Notes under the pieces: model-generated
The model's input: the letters and a program-made list of their open reading frames with translations, nothing else
What the model was told of the DNA's origin: nothing
The model's database searches: none
Source: Bifidobacterium saguini DSM 23967
GTDB lineage: Bacteria; Actinomycetota; Actinomycetes; Actinomycetales; Bifidobacteriaceae
Direction: 5' to 3'
Assembly (NCBI RefSeq): GCF_000741715.1
Contig: NZ_JGZN01000004.1
Location: 62,001 to 126,000 of the forward strand
Length of the DNA: 64,000 bases
Translations under genes and position numbers: made by a program
Part shown: piece by piece, positions 9,062 to 17,667 of the stretch
Position numbering within the stretch: the first letter of the stretch is position 1
Layout: each line of letters starts with the position of its first letter

Positions 9062-9248
9062 GAATCCGGCGCCGCCGTCGGGCGTCCAGGATCCTGACTG
9101 CATAAATCCTTGAGAGTAGCCCCACGGCAACGCCGGAAGAGCGAATTGAACATCACCGGAGCTTCCCAGTCGGTTCCACCGACGATCTCATAACAAGAAT
9201 CAGGAAGACTCCGGGTCAGTATGGTTGCGTGCTACTTATTGTTAAGAA

Positions 9249-9290
9249 GCCGTCCGGCGCCGGAAGGAGTAGCACGAGGCACCGGACGGC
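9249..9290. repeat. Long hairpin between gltC and lnpA
   Basis: GCCGTCCGGCGCC and GGCACCGGACGGC are inverted with one mismatch around a 16-base loop. It lies in the 479-base gap between gltC and lnpA, which otherwise holds the lnpA promoter and two perfect palindromes and shows no plausible gene. Confidence 0.55.
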
Positions 9291-9317
9291 GGGAATGATA
9301 GTTCCAAGCCGAGCCCA

Positions 9318-9461
9318 CAGACAGCCCACCGGGCTGTCTGCTTAACGGCTCGCCTTCGGCCGAAGCAAGAACGGACCTCGCTACGCTCGGACTCAATCCG
9401 ACCTTCGCTCGGCTGCCGCCTCACTCAGGCTGAGCCTACGAACAGTCCACCGGACTGTTCG
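9318..9461. repeat. Paired perfect palindromes, family 2 repeat
   Basis: Two 23-base perfect palindromes with the same CCACCGG-type centre lie at 9318-9340 (CAGACAGCCC arm) and 9439-9461 (CGAACAGTCC arm). Between them is GC-rich sequence with CTCGGCTGCCGCCTCACTCA. A closely related block lies at about 54870-54932 (CTCACTCAGGCTG, then a CAGCACGCCGTGCTG palindrome). The second palindrome is 7 bases past the gltC stop and may act as a terminator. Confidence 0.6.
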
Positions 9462-9468
9462 TTACGGC

Positions 9469-10428
9469 TCAGCCCTTGACCGCACCAGCGGCGAGGCCGG
9501 CCTGCCAGTAGCGCTGGAGACCAAGGAAGAGCACAATCACCGGCAGCACACCGAGCAGAGCACCCATCATCAGAGCACCACGATCAGTGAAGGTTGCCAA
9601 GGAAACCATGCCGTACAGACCCAAGGTCACCGGCTTCAAAGTGTCGGAAGAGACCATCATCAACGGCAGCAAGAAGTTGTTCCAAGTGGCCACGAACAGG
9701 AACAGGAAGATCGTGACCATTGCCGGAGCCAGAATCCTCAACACAATGGTGAAGAAGATGCGAGCTTCGCTTGCGCCATCGATACGAGCTGCCTCAAGCA
9801 GTTCGTTCGGCACCGAGGTCTGCGCATACACACGGCCCAGGAAGAAGCCAAACGGAGAGACGCAGCACGGGATGATGATGGAGAGCATCGTGTTGGTCAG
9901 GTGCATGGCGTGGAAGATGGAGTACTGCGGAATGGTCAGCAGAGCGGCCGGCATCAGCATGCAGCCCATAATCACACCAATGGCAAGGTTCTTACCCTTG
10001 AAGTTGAACTTTGCGGTAGCGTATCCTGCCATCACGGCCACAAGCGTACCCACCAGAGCGGAAACGCCCGAGTAGATCAGGGAGTTCAGCACCCAGCGCC
10101 AGAACTGGCCACGGGTCCAACCGATCAGTGTGCCATAGTTCTTGGCGATGGCGGCAGGCAAATCGCTCAGCCCCACGGCGAACCACAGACCGTTGCTGCC
10201 GGTCATCTGGCTCGGCGTCTTGGTCGAGGCGATGATGGCCCAGTAAATCGGGAACAGGAAGTAGATCAGTGCGAAGACCAGAACAACGATGGTGATGGTC
10301 TTGACCAGCGCGGAAGGCTGCATGGAACGAGGCAGGTCGTTGGCATGCTTGTCGCGAATCTTGTCAGCCTTCTTACGAGCGCGTGCGGCCGCGCGGGATT
10401 CCTTATCAGTAGCTTCTACGGTGCTCAT
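9469..10428 (-). CDS. gltC: LNB/GNB ABC transporter permease (second subunit)
   Basis: The protein has 319 residues and six predicted membrane segments of the MalG/carbohydrate uptake 1 type. The cytoplasmic EAA loop is EAARIDGASEARIFFTIVLRI. A charged N-terminal extension (residues 1-35) precedes the first membrane segment. Its ATG overlaps the gltB stop by 4 bases (ATGA). With GltA and GltB it forms the importer for lacto-N-biose and galacto-N-biose; the ATPase is not encoded here, as in many sugar systems where a shared MsmK-type subunit is used. Confidence 0.93.
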   Translation of the reverse strand: MSTVEATDKESRAAARARKKADKIRDKHANDLPRSMQPSALVKTITIVVLVFALIYFLFPIYWAIIASTKTPSQMTGSNGLWFAVGLSDLPAAIAKNYGTLIGWTRGQFWRWVLNSLIYSGVSALVGTLVAVMAGYATAKFNFKGKNLAIGVIMGCMLMPAALLTIPQYSIFHAMHLTNTMLSIIIPCCVSPFGFFLGRVYAQTSVPNELLEAARIDGASEARIFFTIVLRILAPAMVTIFLFLFVATWNNFLLPLMMVSSDTLKPVTLGLYGMVSLATFTDRGALMMGALLGVLPVIVLFLGLQRYWQAGLAAGAVKG

Positions 10429-11396
10429 TCTGCGTTCACCTTCCTTTCAACGAGCGTGTAGACCACGGCGAGGACGCCAGCGATCAGTGCCATAACGATG
10501 GCCACAGCGGATGCAGGTCCATCACCACCTGGGGTCAGGGTGCCCTGCGAGGTGTTGAGGGCCATCATCATTGGTGTATACGACTTGGAAATACTCGGAT
10601 CGGAAATCGACATCACCTGAGGCTCGTTGAACAGCTGGATGGTACCGACGATGGAGAGCAGCATGGCAAGCAGAGCAGCTGCGCGCACGTTCGGCAGCTT
10701 AATCTTCATGGCGATCTGGAAACCATTAGCGCCATCAATGCGTGCGGCCTCGTACAAATCGTGCGGAATAGCCTGCAGCGCGGCGAGGAAGATCAGCATG
10801 TTGTAGCCGGTGAAGGTCCAGGTCGTGATGTTGGCCATAGAGCCAAGGACCACATTGTCGCCGAAGAAGTTCACCTTGATGCCAATGGCGGCAAGACCCT
10901 TAACGATAGGGGAAATCTGGCCGTTGTAGAGGTACACCCAGATGATGGATGCAACCACGCCCGGAATGGCGTACGGCAGGAAGTAGCTCAGACGGAATGC
11001 AGTGATGTGCTTGACGATGTAGGAATCGATGAGCATTGCCAGAGCAAGTGCTGCGATGATCATGACCGGCACCTGAACCACGGTGTAGAGCACTACCCTG
11101 CCCACACCAGCCCAGAAATTGCCGGAAGTAATAACGTATTGGAAGTTCTGAAGTCCGACGAACTTGTTCACCAGTTCGCCACCGCCGTATGCGCCACCGC
11201 CCGTGGTGACCTGGCGGAAGAAGCTGGAATAAATAGCCCAAATGATAGGCAGAATGAATACCAGAGCGAACAGGATGCCAAACGGTGCCATGAAGGCCCA
11301 GCCAGTACGATTCTCACGCTTCACAGCGTCAGAAGCCTTTGGCTTAGCGGCACGCCTGGCGACCCCCGTCTTCGCCGTTTTTGTTGTTGCAGTCAT
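10425..11396 (-). CDS. gltB: LNB/GNB ABC transporter permease (first subunit)
   Basis: The protein has 323 residues and is of the MalF/UgpA type. Its first membrane segment is near residue 33 (WAFMAPFGILFALVFILPII), and the EAA loop is EAARIDGANGFQIAMKIKLP. It pairs with GltC. The 192-base gap to gltA contains a hairpin that should let only part of the transcripts continue into the permease genes, keeping binding protein in excess. Confidence 0.93.
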   Translation of the reverse strand: MTATTKTAKTGVARRAAKPKASDAVKRENRTGWAFMAPFGILFALVFILPIIWAIYSSFFRQVTTGGGAYGGGELVNKFVGLQNFQYVITSGNFWAGVGRVVLYTVVQVPVMIIAALALAMLIDSYIVKHITAFRLSYFLPYAIPGVVASIIWVYLYNGQISPIVKGLAAIGIKVNFFGDNVVLGSMANITTWTFTGYNMLIFLAALQAIPHDLYEAARIDGANGFQIAMKIKLPNVRAAALLAMLLSIVGTIQLFNEPQVMSISDPSISKSYTPMMMALNTSQGTLTPGGDGPASAVAIVMALIAGVLAVVYTLVERKVNAE

Positions 11397-11508
11397 AGGG
11401 AAACCTGTCTTTCAAAAGAACAGTGAGAAATAGAAAGTACGTAATAAAGTTCGGATCGATACAGTCAGATCAAACACAATTAATGACGAACCGAACTCAA
11501 GTAAAAGG

Positions 11509-11537
11509 AAAGGCCGGAGTGTTGAGCTCCGGCCTTT
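11509..11537 (-). terminator. Attenuating terminator between gltA and gltB
   Basis: AAAGGCCGGAG and CTCCGGCCTTT form an 11-bp stem with a 7-base loop. On the minus strand it is followed by CCTTTTAC. Its position after the binding-protein gene fits partial termination. Confidence 0.75.
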
Positions 11538-11588
11538 CGATGTGTGGTTGAGGATATCAGCGGCTGGAAGGAACCCTAGCCGTTAATG

Positions 11589-12905
11589 TCACTCGGAAAC
11601 AGACAGGCCGAGGTTCTTCAGCGTATCCACAGAGGTGGTCTGTGCGTCGGAGAAGATGTCTGCAACCTTGCCGGAGCCATCGGTGGCCTTGGCTGCGGTT
11701 TCGTTCATCTTGGCGGCGACTGCGGAGAAGCCAGGCATGTAGGTGAAGTCACCCATGTTGTTGTTAGCGTCCTTGAATTCCTTCATGATGTCCTGGCCGC
11801 CGAAGAAGGTGGACCACTCGGAAGGAGTCTCAGCATCTTCAGTGGTAGCAGCCGGCACGAGGCCCTGGGAAACCAGATCCGGAACCTGGGTGTTGAACCA
11901 ATCCAGGAACTCCATTGCTTCCTTCGGGTGTTTGGAGTTCTTCAGCACGGCCACAGCGGAACCACCGTCAGGACCGGTCTTGCCAGCGTTGCCGAACCAG
12001 TCACCGAGCTGAGCGACCTGCCATTCGCCGGAGCCAGTGCCACCGGAGGAGGTCATGAACAGCGGGGCTTCCCAAGCGGCGGCCACAGTACCGATCAGCT
12101 GGCCATCCTTGATGGAAGCATCGAAGGACGGATCCCAACGCGGGTTGGTGGTAACTGCCTTGGCGTCGAGCAGCTGCTGGTAGAAGTCAGCGGTTGCCTT
12201 GGAGCCATCAGTCTCGGTGTTGACGACCCAGGAGTCACCCTTCACCTTGTACCAGCCACCGGAGGCGCCAGCCAGACCGGAGATCATGTTGCCGGCCTCA
12301 TCAGGCTGGTAGGACATGATGTACTTGCCAGCGGCGGCAGCGGTCTTAGCAGCGGCGATGAACTCATCGGCGGTCTGCGGGACCTCGGTGATGCCAAGCT
12401 TCTCGAACTCAGCCTTGTTGTAGAAGTAAACCAGCGGGCCGGTGTCCTGCGGCAGGCCGTAAGCCTTGCCATCAACCTGAACCAGGCTGTACGGACCGGA
12501 TGCGAAGTCATTCTTGTACTGCTCGGCGTACTCAGTCACGTCCTGCAGCAGGCCCTTGGTGAAGACCTCAGGCAGCTCGGCGTAACCGACCTGAGCCAGA
12601 TCCGGAGCCTCGCCGGACTTGACGTCGGTCTCAAGCTTCTTGATCATTTCAGAGGCCTTGCCATCGAACTTGGTGGCCTTGACCTGAATATCCGGGTGCT
12701 GCTTATTCCACTTGGCAACGATGTCGTTGACCAGAGTCATGCCCTCGGAATCCGGCAGACGGTGCATGTAGGTGATGGTGACCTTACCGCCGTCGCTGCT
12801 GGAATCACCAGTGTTAGCAGTGTCGCTGCCGCAACCGGCAAGGCCCATACCCATAGCTGCTACTGCAGCCAGAGCTGCTACCAGGCGCTTGTTGTGCGAT
12901 ACCAT
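11589..12905 (-). CDS. gltA: LNB/GNB-binding lipoprotein of the ABC transporter
   Basis: This 438-residue extracellular solute-binding protein (family 1) has a lipoprotein signal peptide with lipobox LAGC, Cys at residue 25, so it is held on the outer face of the membrane. In B. longum the orthologue binds lacto-N-biose I and galacto-N-biose. It is the first gene of the glt unit, behind a strong promoter and an AAGGAG ribosome site. Confidence 0.94.
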   Translation of the reverse strand: MVSHNKRLVAALAAVAAMGMGLAGCGSDTANTGDSSSDGGKVTITYMHRLPDSEGMTLVNDIVAKWNKQHPDIQVKATKFDGKASEMIKKLETDVKSGEAPDLAQVGYAELPEVFTKGLLQDVTEYAEQYKNDFASGPYSLVQVDGKAYGLPQDTGPLVYFYNKAEFEKLGITEVPQTADEFIAAAKTAAAAGKYIMSYQPDEAGNMISGLAGASGGWYKVKGDSWVVNTETDGSKATADFYQQLLDAKAVTTNPRWDPSFDASIKDGQLIGTVAAAWEAPLFMTSSGGTGSGEWQVAQLGDWFGNAGKTGPDGGSAVAVLKNSKHPKEAMEFLDWFNTQVPDLVSQGLVPAATTEDAETPSEWSTFFGGQDIMKEFKDANNNMGDFTYMPGFSAVAAKMNETAAKATDGSGKVADIFSDAQTTSVDTLKNLGLSVSE

Positions 12906-12959
12906 ATCTCTACTCCTTCGTTATATGGTCTCATCACTTCCCTGTGACGAACAATAGCT

Positions 12960-13003
12960 AATTTATGCCTTCAAAAGAAAATTGTCAACTTTGCTAACAA
13001 TTT
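12960..13003 (-). promoter_or_regulatory. gltA promoter with overlapping palindromic operator
   Basis: On the minus strand, TTGACA (12988-12983) and TAAATT (12965-12960) are 17 bases apart, a near-consensus promoter. AAATTGT (12979-12985) and ACAATTT (12997-13003) form an inverted repeat with an 11-base gap covering the -35 box. A repressor bound there would block transcription. The lnp/glt genes are known to be under NagR (ROK family) control in B. breve, but I cannot say this is its site. Confidence 0.6.
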
Positions 13004-13180
13004 CCGCGCGCCCCCCGCAAAAACGTTGAGTTCAAACGGTTCGAGACACATAAGGTCAGTTAACTTAGCCGACTTCCCTTCGCATAAATGTTATATTCGC
13101 TTGGTTTGTGTGACCGGTTACAGACTATCACGGAAAATCCTGCTTTCAACAACGGCATGTATCTAGATTATGAAGAAGGT

Positions 13181-13400
13181 GTGAAGACACTTATGCGTGT
13201 GTACTCGCCATCACAGTGGACGAGTGAATACACGCATGTGGATACGACCTCAACAGCTACCGTTTTCGGAGACCATCCTCGAACGACTTGTGCATATACC
13301 CATGCGGATACGGCCTGTCATTTCAGTGAACATGAGAAAACACCTATGCGGCCATAGTTTGTCATCACAGCGAACATGTGCAGACATGCATGAGCGTTTG
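13181..13400. repeat. Degenerate direct repeats with 22-bp phasing
   Basis: Related segments (GTGAAnACAC, ATGCGGATACG and variants) begin at 13181, 13224, 13290, 13334 and 13378. The spacings are 43, 66, 44 and 44 bases, that is about 2, 3, 2 and 2 times 22. Copies differ too much for a CRISPR. No gene is visible in 13004-13741. Confidence 0.5.
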
Positions 13401-13496
13401 CTCGCGTGCGTGCTGTACACACGAACAAAAACGGTCGTTTTGTGTTATCACCGGCCCATATCTCCCCTCATCGCTAAATTCCCCTCCACTCAGCGC

Positions 13497-13679
13497 AACT
13501 TATTCGGGGAATAAGGCCACTCACCCCGAATTTCTTGCACTGAGAACCCGTCAGCACAAGAAATTCAGGAGAACAGGCTTCATTACCTGAAATCTTTGCA
13601 CTGAGACGAACTCAGTACAAGAAATTCGGGAGACTAGGCCTCACTGCCCGAAATCTTTGCACTAAGACGAACTCTGTAC
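13497..13679. repeat. Three tandem 61-bp units with covarying hairpins
   Basis: Units start at 13497, 13558 and 13619 and are contiguous. Each can form a stem whose arms change together: TTCGGGG/CCCCGAA, TTCAGG/CCTGAA and TTCGGG/CCCGAA. A second possible stem is CTGAG/CTCAG. The array sits between the tRNA-Ser terminator and the gltA upstream region. I see no reading frame that explains it. Confidence 0.65.
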
Positions 13680-13699
13680 GTGGGGTATAGGAATTCCAA

Positions 13700-13733
13700 G
13701 AAAAGAAAAAGGGCTAGGCGCGTCGCCTAGCCC
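13700..13733 (-). terminator. Terminator of tRNA-Ser
   Basis: GGGCTAGGCG and CGCCTAGCCC form a perfect 10-bp stem with a 3-base loop. On the minus strand the tail is TTTTTCTTTTC. It lies just downstream of the tRNA gene. Confidence 0.9.
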
Positions 13734-13741
13734 TTGAAGGG

Positions 13742-13826
13742 CGGACAGAGCGAGATTCGAACTCGCGGAGGGTTGCCCCTCAACGGTTTTCAAGACCGTC
13801 TCTTTAGACCGCTCAGACATCTGTCC
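13742..13826 (-). tRNA. tRNA-Ser (anticodon TGA)
   Basis: Reading the minus strand, the acceptor arms GGACAGA and TCTGTCC pair. The anticodon stem-loop is ACGGTCTTGAAAACCGT with anticodon TGA. A long variable arm (TTGAGGGGCAACCCTC) and the T arm GCGAGTTCGAATCTCGC complete a class II tRNA of 85 bases including the discriminator G. CCA is not encoded. It is placed just downstream of serS. Confidence 0.96.
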
Positions 13827-13936
13827 TTTGTGCGCATTTCCGAGCAACCCCGAAGCGCACGATGTTCAATTATACATACGGTAGGGAGAACCTACCGACG
13901 CCGCTGCAACAATATCCGTTACGGCTTCGCCGGCTT

Positions 13937-13981
13937 CTCTCCCTCCGACTCTTCGAGCCGCCTCCATCGTCAGAGGGAGGC
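13937..13981. repeat. Palindromic intergenic repeat, family 1 (variant)
   Basis: CTCTCCCTCCGACTCTTCGA is followed by a spacer and CAGAGGGAGGC. It is a divergent member of the CTCCCTC/GAGGGAG family, lying between tRNA-Ser and serS. Confidence 0.55.
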
Positions 13982-14008
13982 AATAGCGATTGAGAACAAA
14001 GCTGGCGA

Positions 14009-14122
14009 AATCAGGCCTCCCACTTGACGAACAGTCCGGTGGAGTATTCGTAGCAGCGCCCAGCGATAGCGTCGCGCGCGTCGCAGGGCAACAGCAGGCC
14101 TGAGAATCAGGCCTCCCACTTG
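14009..14122. repeat. Duplicated serS 3' end
   Basis: The 18 bases AATCAGGCCTCCCACTTG occur at 14009-14026 and again at 14105-14122, where they are the last codons and stop of serS. The 78 bases between carry GAACAGTCCGGTGGA, a piece related to the family 2 palindrome. This looks like a short insertion that duplicated the gene end. Confidence 0.6.
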
Positions 14123-15393
14123 GTCGGCTCGATGACTTCCTTGCCGCCCATGTACGGACGCATGGCCTTCGGAATCTCGATGGAGCCATCCTTCTGCTGG
14201 TGGTTCTCGAGAATGGCGACCAGCCAACGGGTGGTGGCCAGCGTGCCGTTCAGCGTGGAGACCGGGCGAGTGTTGCCGTCTTCCATGCGCTCACGGATGT
14301 TCAGACGACGAGCCTGGTACTCGGTGCAGTTGGAGGTGGAGGTCAGCTCGCGGTAACGACCCTGGGTCGGCACCCAAGCCTCGCAGTCGAACTTACGGGC
14401 AGCGGAGGAGCCGAGATCGCCGGCAGCGGTATCGATGATGCGGTACGGCACCTCGACCTTGGCAAGCATCTCCTGTTCCATAGCCAACAGGTGCTCATGC
14501 TCCTTGTAGGAGTCCTCCTGCTTGGCATAGACGAACATTTCCACCTTATCGAACTGGTGGACGCGGATGATGCCGGAGGTGTCCTTACCTGCGGCACCGG
14601 CCTCGCGGCGGTAGCAGGAGCTCCAGCCGCAGTAGCGCAGCGGACCGTTGCCGAGGTCAAGGATCTCGTTCTCGTGCATACCGGCCAGAGCCACTTCGGA
14701 AGTACCGACCAGGTACTGGTCATCGGGCTCGCGCAGACGGTAAATCTCGTCGGCATGGGAGTTCAGGAAGCCGGTGCCGCGCATGACCTCAGGACGTACC
14801 AGCGTCGGAGTGATGGCCAGCACGAAGCCGTGTTCCTCGGCCTGATCCACAGCCATAGTCAGCATGGCAATCTGCATGCGGGCTACAGCGCCACGCAGGA
14901 AGTAGAAACGGGAACCGCCCACCTTCACGCCACGGCGCATATCGATGCCAGCCACCTCGGTGCCGAGGGTCAGGTGATCCTTCGGCTCGAAGCCTTCTGC
15001 AGCGAAGTCACGAATCTGGCCAACCTTCTTGACCACCACGTAATCGTCCTCACCGCCTTCCGGAGCTTCCGGCTCCACGATGTTGGAGAGCTTCCACATG
15101 GCGGTGGTGTATTCCTCGGCTGCGGAATCGGCCTTGGACTTGTACTCGGCAACCTTCTGGGAAAGTTCCTTGGTTTCAGCGATCAGCTTGGCCTTTTCGT
15201 CGGCCGGGGCTGCGGCAACCTTCTTGCCGATTTCCTTCTGCTGGGCGCGGGCCTCTTCGAAAGCCTTCAGTGCTTCACGGCGTGCGGTATCGGAGGAGAG
15301 CACTTCATCGACGAGTTCAACGGACTCGCCGCGCTTGCGCTGGGATTCCTTGACGATATCAGTGTGTTCACGGATGAATTGAATATCAAGCAT
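14107..15393 (-). CDS. serS: Seryl-tRNA synthetase
   Basis: This class II synthetase has 428 residues. The N-terminal coiled-coil arm binding the tRNA-Ser variable loop spans about residues 30-110. Motif 2 appears in RYCGWSSCYRREAGAAGKDT, and motif 3 in LNGTLATTRWLVAILENHQ. The ATG at 15393 (MLDIQFIREH) matches the usual SerRS N terminus, so the ATG 30 bases upstream is not used. It charges tRNA-Ser, one gene for which lies just downstream. Confidence 0.97.
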   Translation of the reverse strand: MLDIQFIREHTDIVKESQRKRGESVELVDEVLSSDTARREALKAFEEARAQQKEIGKKVAAAPADEKAKLIAETKELSQKVAEYKSKADSAAEEYTTAMWKLSNIVEPEAPEGGEDDYVVVKKVGQIRDFAAEGFEPKDHLTLGTEVAGIDMRRGVKVGGSRFYFLRGAVARMQIAMLTMAVDQAEEHGFVLAITPTLVRPEVMRGTGFLNSHADEIYRLREPDDQYLVGTSEVALAGMHENEILDLGNGPLRYCGWSSCYRREAGAAGKDTSGIIRVHQFDKVEMFVYAKQEDSYKEHEHLLAMEQEMLAKVEVPYRIIDTAAGDLGSSAARKFDCEAWVPTQGRYRELTSTSNCTEYQARRLNIRERMEDGNTRPVSTLNGTLATTRWLVAILENHQQKDGSIEIPKAMRPYMGGKEVIEPTKWEA

Positions 15394-15571
15394 GCGCCTA
15401 ACACTACCGCCGTAAGCCGACACGCGATAGGTTGTTCATTCTATCAATCTCACTAATTGCGCAAGTGCAGGAATGGTTTTGAACAGCGCGCACACTAGCC
15501 CTGTGCGCAAATTGTTCACGTTCCCGCAACCTTCGGCGTTTGTTCCTTGAGTGCCACTACAAATAGGAGTC

Positions 15572-16750
15572 ATGCCTCAGTCCACGCTTACAGTGCTTAT
15601 CATCATCGCCGCGGTGCTGCTTCTTGCGGTGTTTATTGCAGCTATCGTCTTGGGTATTCGCGCCGCACGCCGCCGCAAGCTCGCTGAAACACTGGAAAAG
15701 CGTAGGGACGATGAGGTGCAGTACGCCTTTATTATCAACCCTTCCAAGCCTCAGGCCGCCACTCAGCGTCTGCATATTCAGGAGTTCTGCCGCTCTAAAG
15801 GATTGAATCGTATTCGTTTCTATGACACGCAGCTCGACAAAGACGGGCGCGCCTGCGCATTGGAAGCACTCGAGGATGGTGCCGACGTAGTGATTGCGGT
15901 CGGCGGCGACGGTACGGTGCGCACGGTGGCGAGCGCGGTTTCCGGCACCGGCCATGCGCTGGGCATTATTCCTATCGGCACCGGTAATTTGTTCGCCCGC
16001 AATATGGGCATTCCTGTGGATGATATCGATGCGGCACTGACCGTGGCCACCTCCCACGGTTCTCGTTTGGTGGATATGGGCCGTCTCCGCTTGCTCGATC
16101 ATCCTGAAGACGATCACGGCCACGCGTTCCTTATTATCGCCGGTATCGGCTTCGATGCCGCCATGATTGATGACACCGATCCAGCATTGAAAGCCAACAT
16201 CAGCTGGCTTGCTTACTTTGTGGGCGGCATCAAGAATCTGTTTGCACCAAAGTTCCGCGGCAATTTGACCATTACCAGTTCCGATGGTTCCACTCATTCC
16301 ATCAAGAACCTTGATTTTCGTACGATTATGGCCGGCAATTGCGGTCAGATCCCCGTATTCTCGCTGATGCCCGCCGCCTCATACGATGATGGCATCCTTG
16401 ATTTTGAAATCATCGACACCACCGGTGGCATTCTGGGCTGGGCGAACCTGTTCGGCGATGTGGTACACCAGACCATCACCGGCAAACCGGAGCAGAACCC
16501 GCTCTCCACCAACTCCACGGTAGAGCAGGTGCAGGGTATTACCGCGGAAATCACCTTGGAGAAACCAGCCAAGGCTCAAGTGGATGGCGATATGCTGCCG
16601 GAAACCAAGCACATTCGTTTCTCAGTGGACCAGCGAGCGCTCATCGTGCGCGTACCGGATACCTCCACGCTGAAGACTGCTCAGGTTGCAGCAGCGAATG
16701 CCACATCTGATTTCGCGGAGACGACGAGCATTCTGGAGCCAGTGAAATAG
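15572..16750 (+). CDS. Diacylglycerol/sphingosine kinase-like lipid kinase
   Basis: The protein has 392 residues. An N-terminal membrane segment (LIIIAAVLLLAVFIAAIVL) comes first. Then a DAGK catalytic domain starts at about residue 50 (FIINPSKPQA) with the glycine-rich nucleotide loop VIAVGGDGTVRTVASAV and IGTGNLFARN. It probably phosphorylates a membrane lipid such as diacylglycerol at the inner face. ATG at 15572 follows AGGAG closely (2 bases); a GTG at 15551 would add 7 residues. Its terminus nearly touches that of the convergent licT gene (2 bases apart). Confidence 0.88.
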   Translation: MPQSTLTVLIIIAAVLLLAVFIAAIVLGIRAARRRKLAETLEKRRDDEVQYAFIINPSKPQAATQRLHIQEFCRSKGLNRIRFYDTQLDKDGRACALEALEDGADVVIAVGGDGTVRTVASAVSGTGHALGIIPIGTGNLFARNMGIPVDDIDAALTVATSHGSRLVDMGRLRLLDHPEDDHGHAFLIIAGIGFDAAMIDDTDPALKANISWLAYFVGGIKNLFAPKFRGNLTITSSDGSTHSIKNLDFRTIMAGNCGQIPVFSLMPAASYDDGILDFEIIDTTGGILGWANLFGDVVHQTITGKPEQNPLSTNSTVEQVQGITAEITLEKPAKAQVDGDMLPETKHIRFSVDQRALIVRVPDTSTLKTAQVAAANATSDFAETTSILEPVK

Positions 16751-16752
16751 GG

Positions 16753-17595
16753 CTACTGCTGAGCGTCAGCGGTGACCCGGGCTACGTGCATAGCTAAGTA
16801 GGCTACTTCGTCTTCGCTTACATCCGCGTCCAAACGCAATTCCAGCAATCTGCCAATCGTTGAAGCACAGCGCAACGCCTCAGGGTAAGCATCGCGAATT
16901 GCCTTCACGATGGGTGCCGGCTCATCCACGAGCTGCTTGTTCTGATGAATACGGATGAACAAATAGCGCAGATGAGTAATAAAGCGCCCCACATTCACCG
17001 ACTCACGGTCGAGCTTCAGCCCGTATGTATGCTCGATGATGTCCAACATCTGCTGAATCACACCGGTCATTGTGTATGTGTAGGTCAAGTCTCCAGTGGC
17101 AAACCCTGCGTTCACCAGATGCATGGCCAGCGATGTTTCCTCACCGGCCGGCAACGGTTCCGCAAGCTTGTCATTAATGGCATTGAGCAGCGCACATCCC
17201 TGCTCGTATTCCTTGGGATAGAGGTTGCTGATCTCCCCCACCAGAGGATATTCAACGGTAATACCACACTTTTGCCTCGCGATAGCACCAGCGATATGGT
17301 CAGACAGCGCCATCACCAGCGTGGTGCTGCCTACCTCACGCTCCCCTAATCCGATCTGCTTCATAGAGTCCACCACAATACGAATAATCTCCGGATCAAT
17401 ATCCGAAAGCATCTGTGCCAGATGATCAGGGTCTCGACCATCCGCAGGTACAAAGGTGCGCACAATCTTCGATTCGTCCACCGACTGCCCTGGCTTGGCC
17501 TGAAAGCCCAAGCCTCGGCCAGTAAGAATCACTTCACCGCCATTGCCGTCTTTGGCAAGCACGACGTTATTGTTGAACACTCTCAGTATTTCCAT
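16753..17595 (-). CDS. licT: BglG/LicT-family transcriptional antiterminator
   Basis: The protein has 280 residues. The N-terminal RNA-binding domain (MEILRVFNNNVVLAKDGNG, to about residue 55) binds RAT hairpins. Two PRD domains follow (about 65-170 and 171-280) with His residues in HIAG, EYPLVGEI, HLRYLFIRIHQNK and AMHVARV. PRD phosphorylation by PTS proteins sets activity. The gene follows ptsG by 72 bases. The only RAT I can find in the window is in the leader of glcP, on the other strand. The ATG at 17595 was chosen because GGGAGGTGC lies just before it. Confidence 0.93.
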   Translation of the reverse strand: MEILRVFNNNVVLAKDGNGGEVILTGRGLGFQAKPGQSVDESKIVRTFVPADGRDPDHLAQMLSDIDPEIIRIVVDSMKQIGLGEREVGSTTLVMALSDHIAGAIARQKCGITVEYPLVGEISNLYPKEYEQGCALLNAINDKLAEPLPAGEETSLAMHLVNAGFATGDLTYTYTMTGVIQQMLDIIEHTYGLKLDRESVNVGRFITHLRYLFIRIHQNKQLVDEPAPIVKAIRDAYPEALRCASTIGRLLELRLDADVSEDEVAYLAMHVARVTADAQQ

Positions 17596-17667
17596 GACGC
17601 ACCTCCCCTCACTGACTATCACAATATGTCTTGTCGATTATTCGATTGCTGCGCTTGATGCTCTGCG

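Noticed and set aside
13088..13590. Small plus-strand frames in the repeat region
   Set aside because: They run through degenerate DNA repeats, lack ribosome sites and show no protein-like pattern.
13181..13679. Possible CRISPR array
   Set aside because: Copies are too divergent, there are no unique spacers of constant length, and no cas genes are near.
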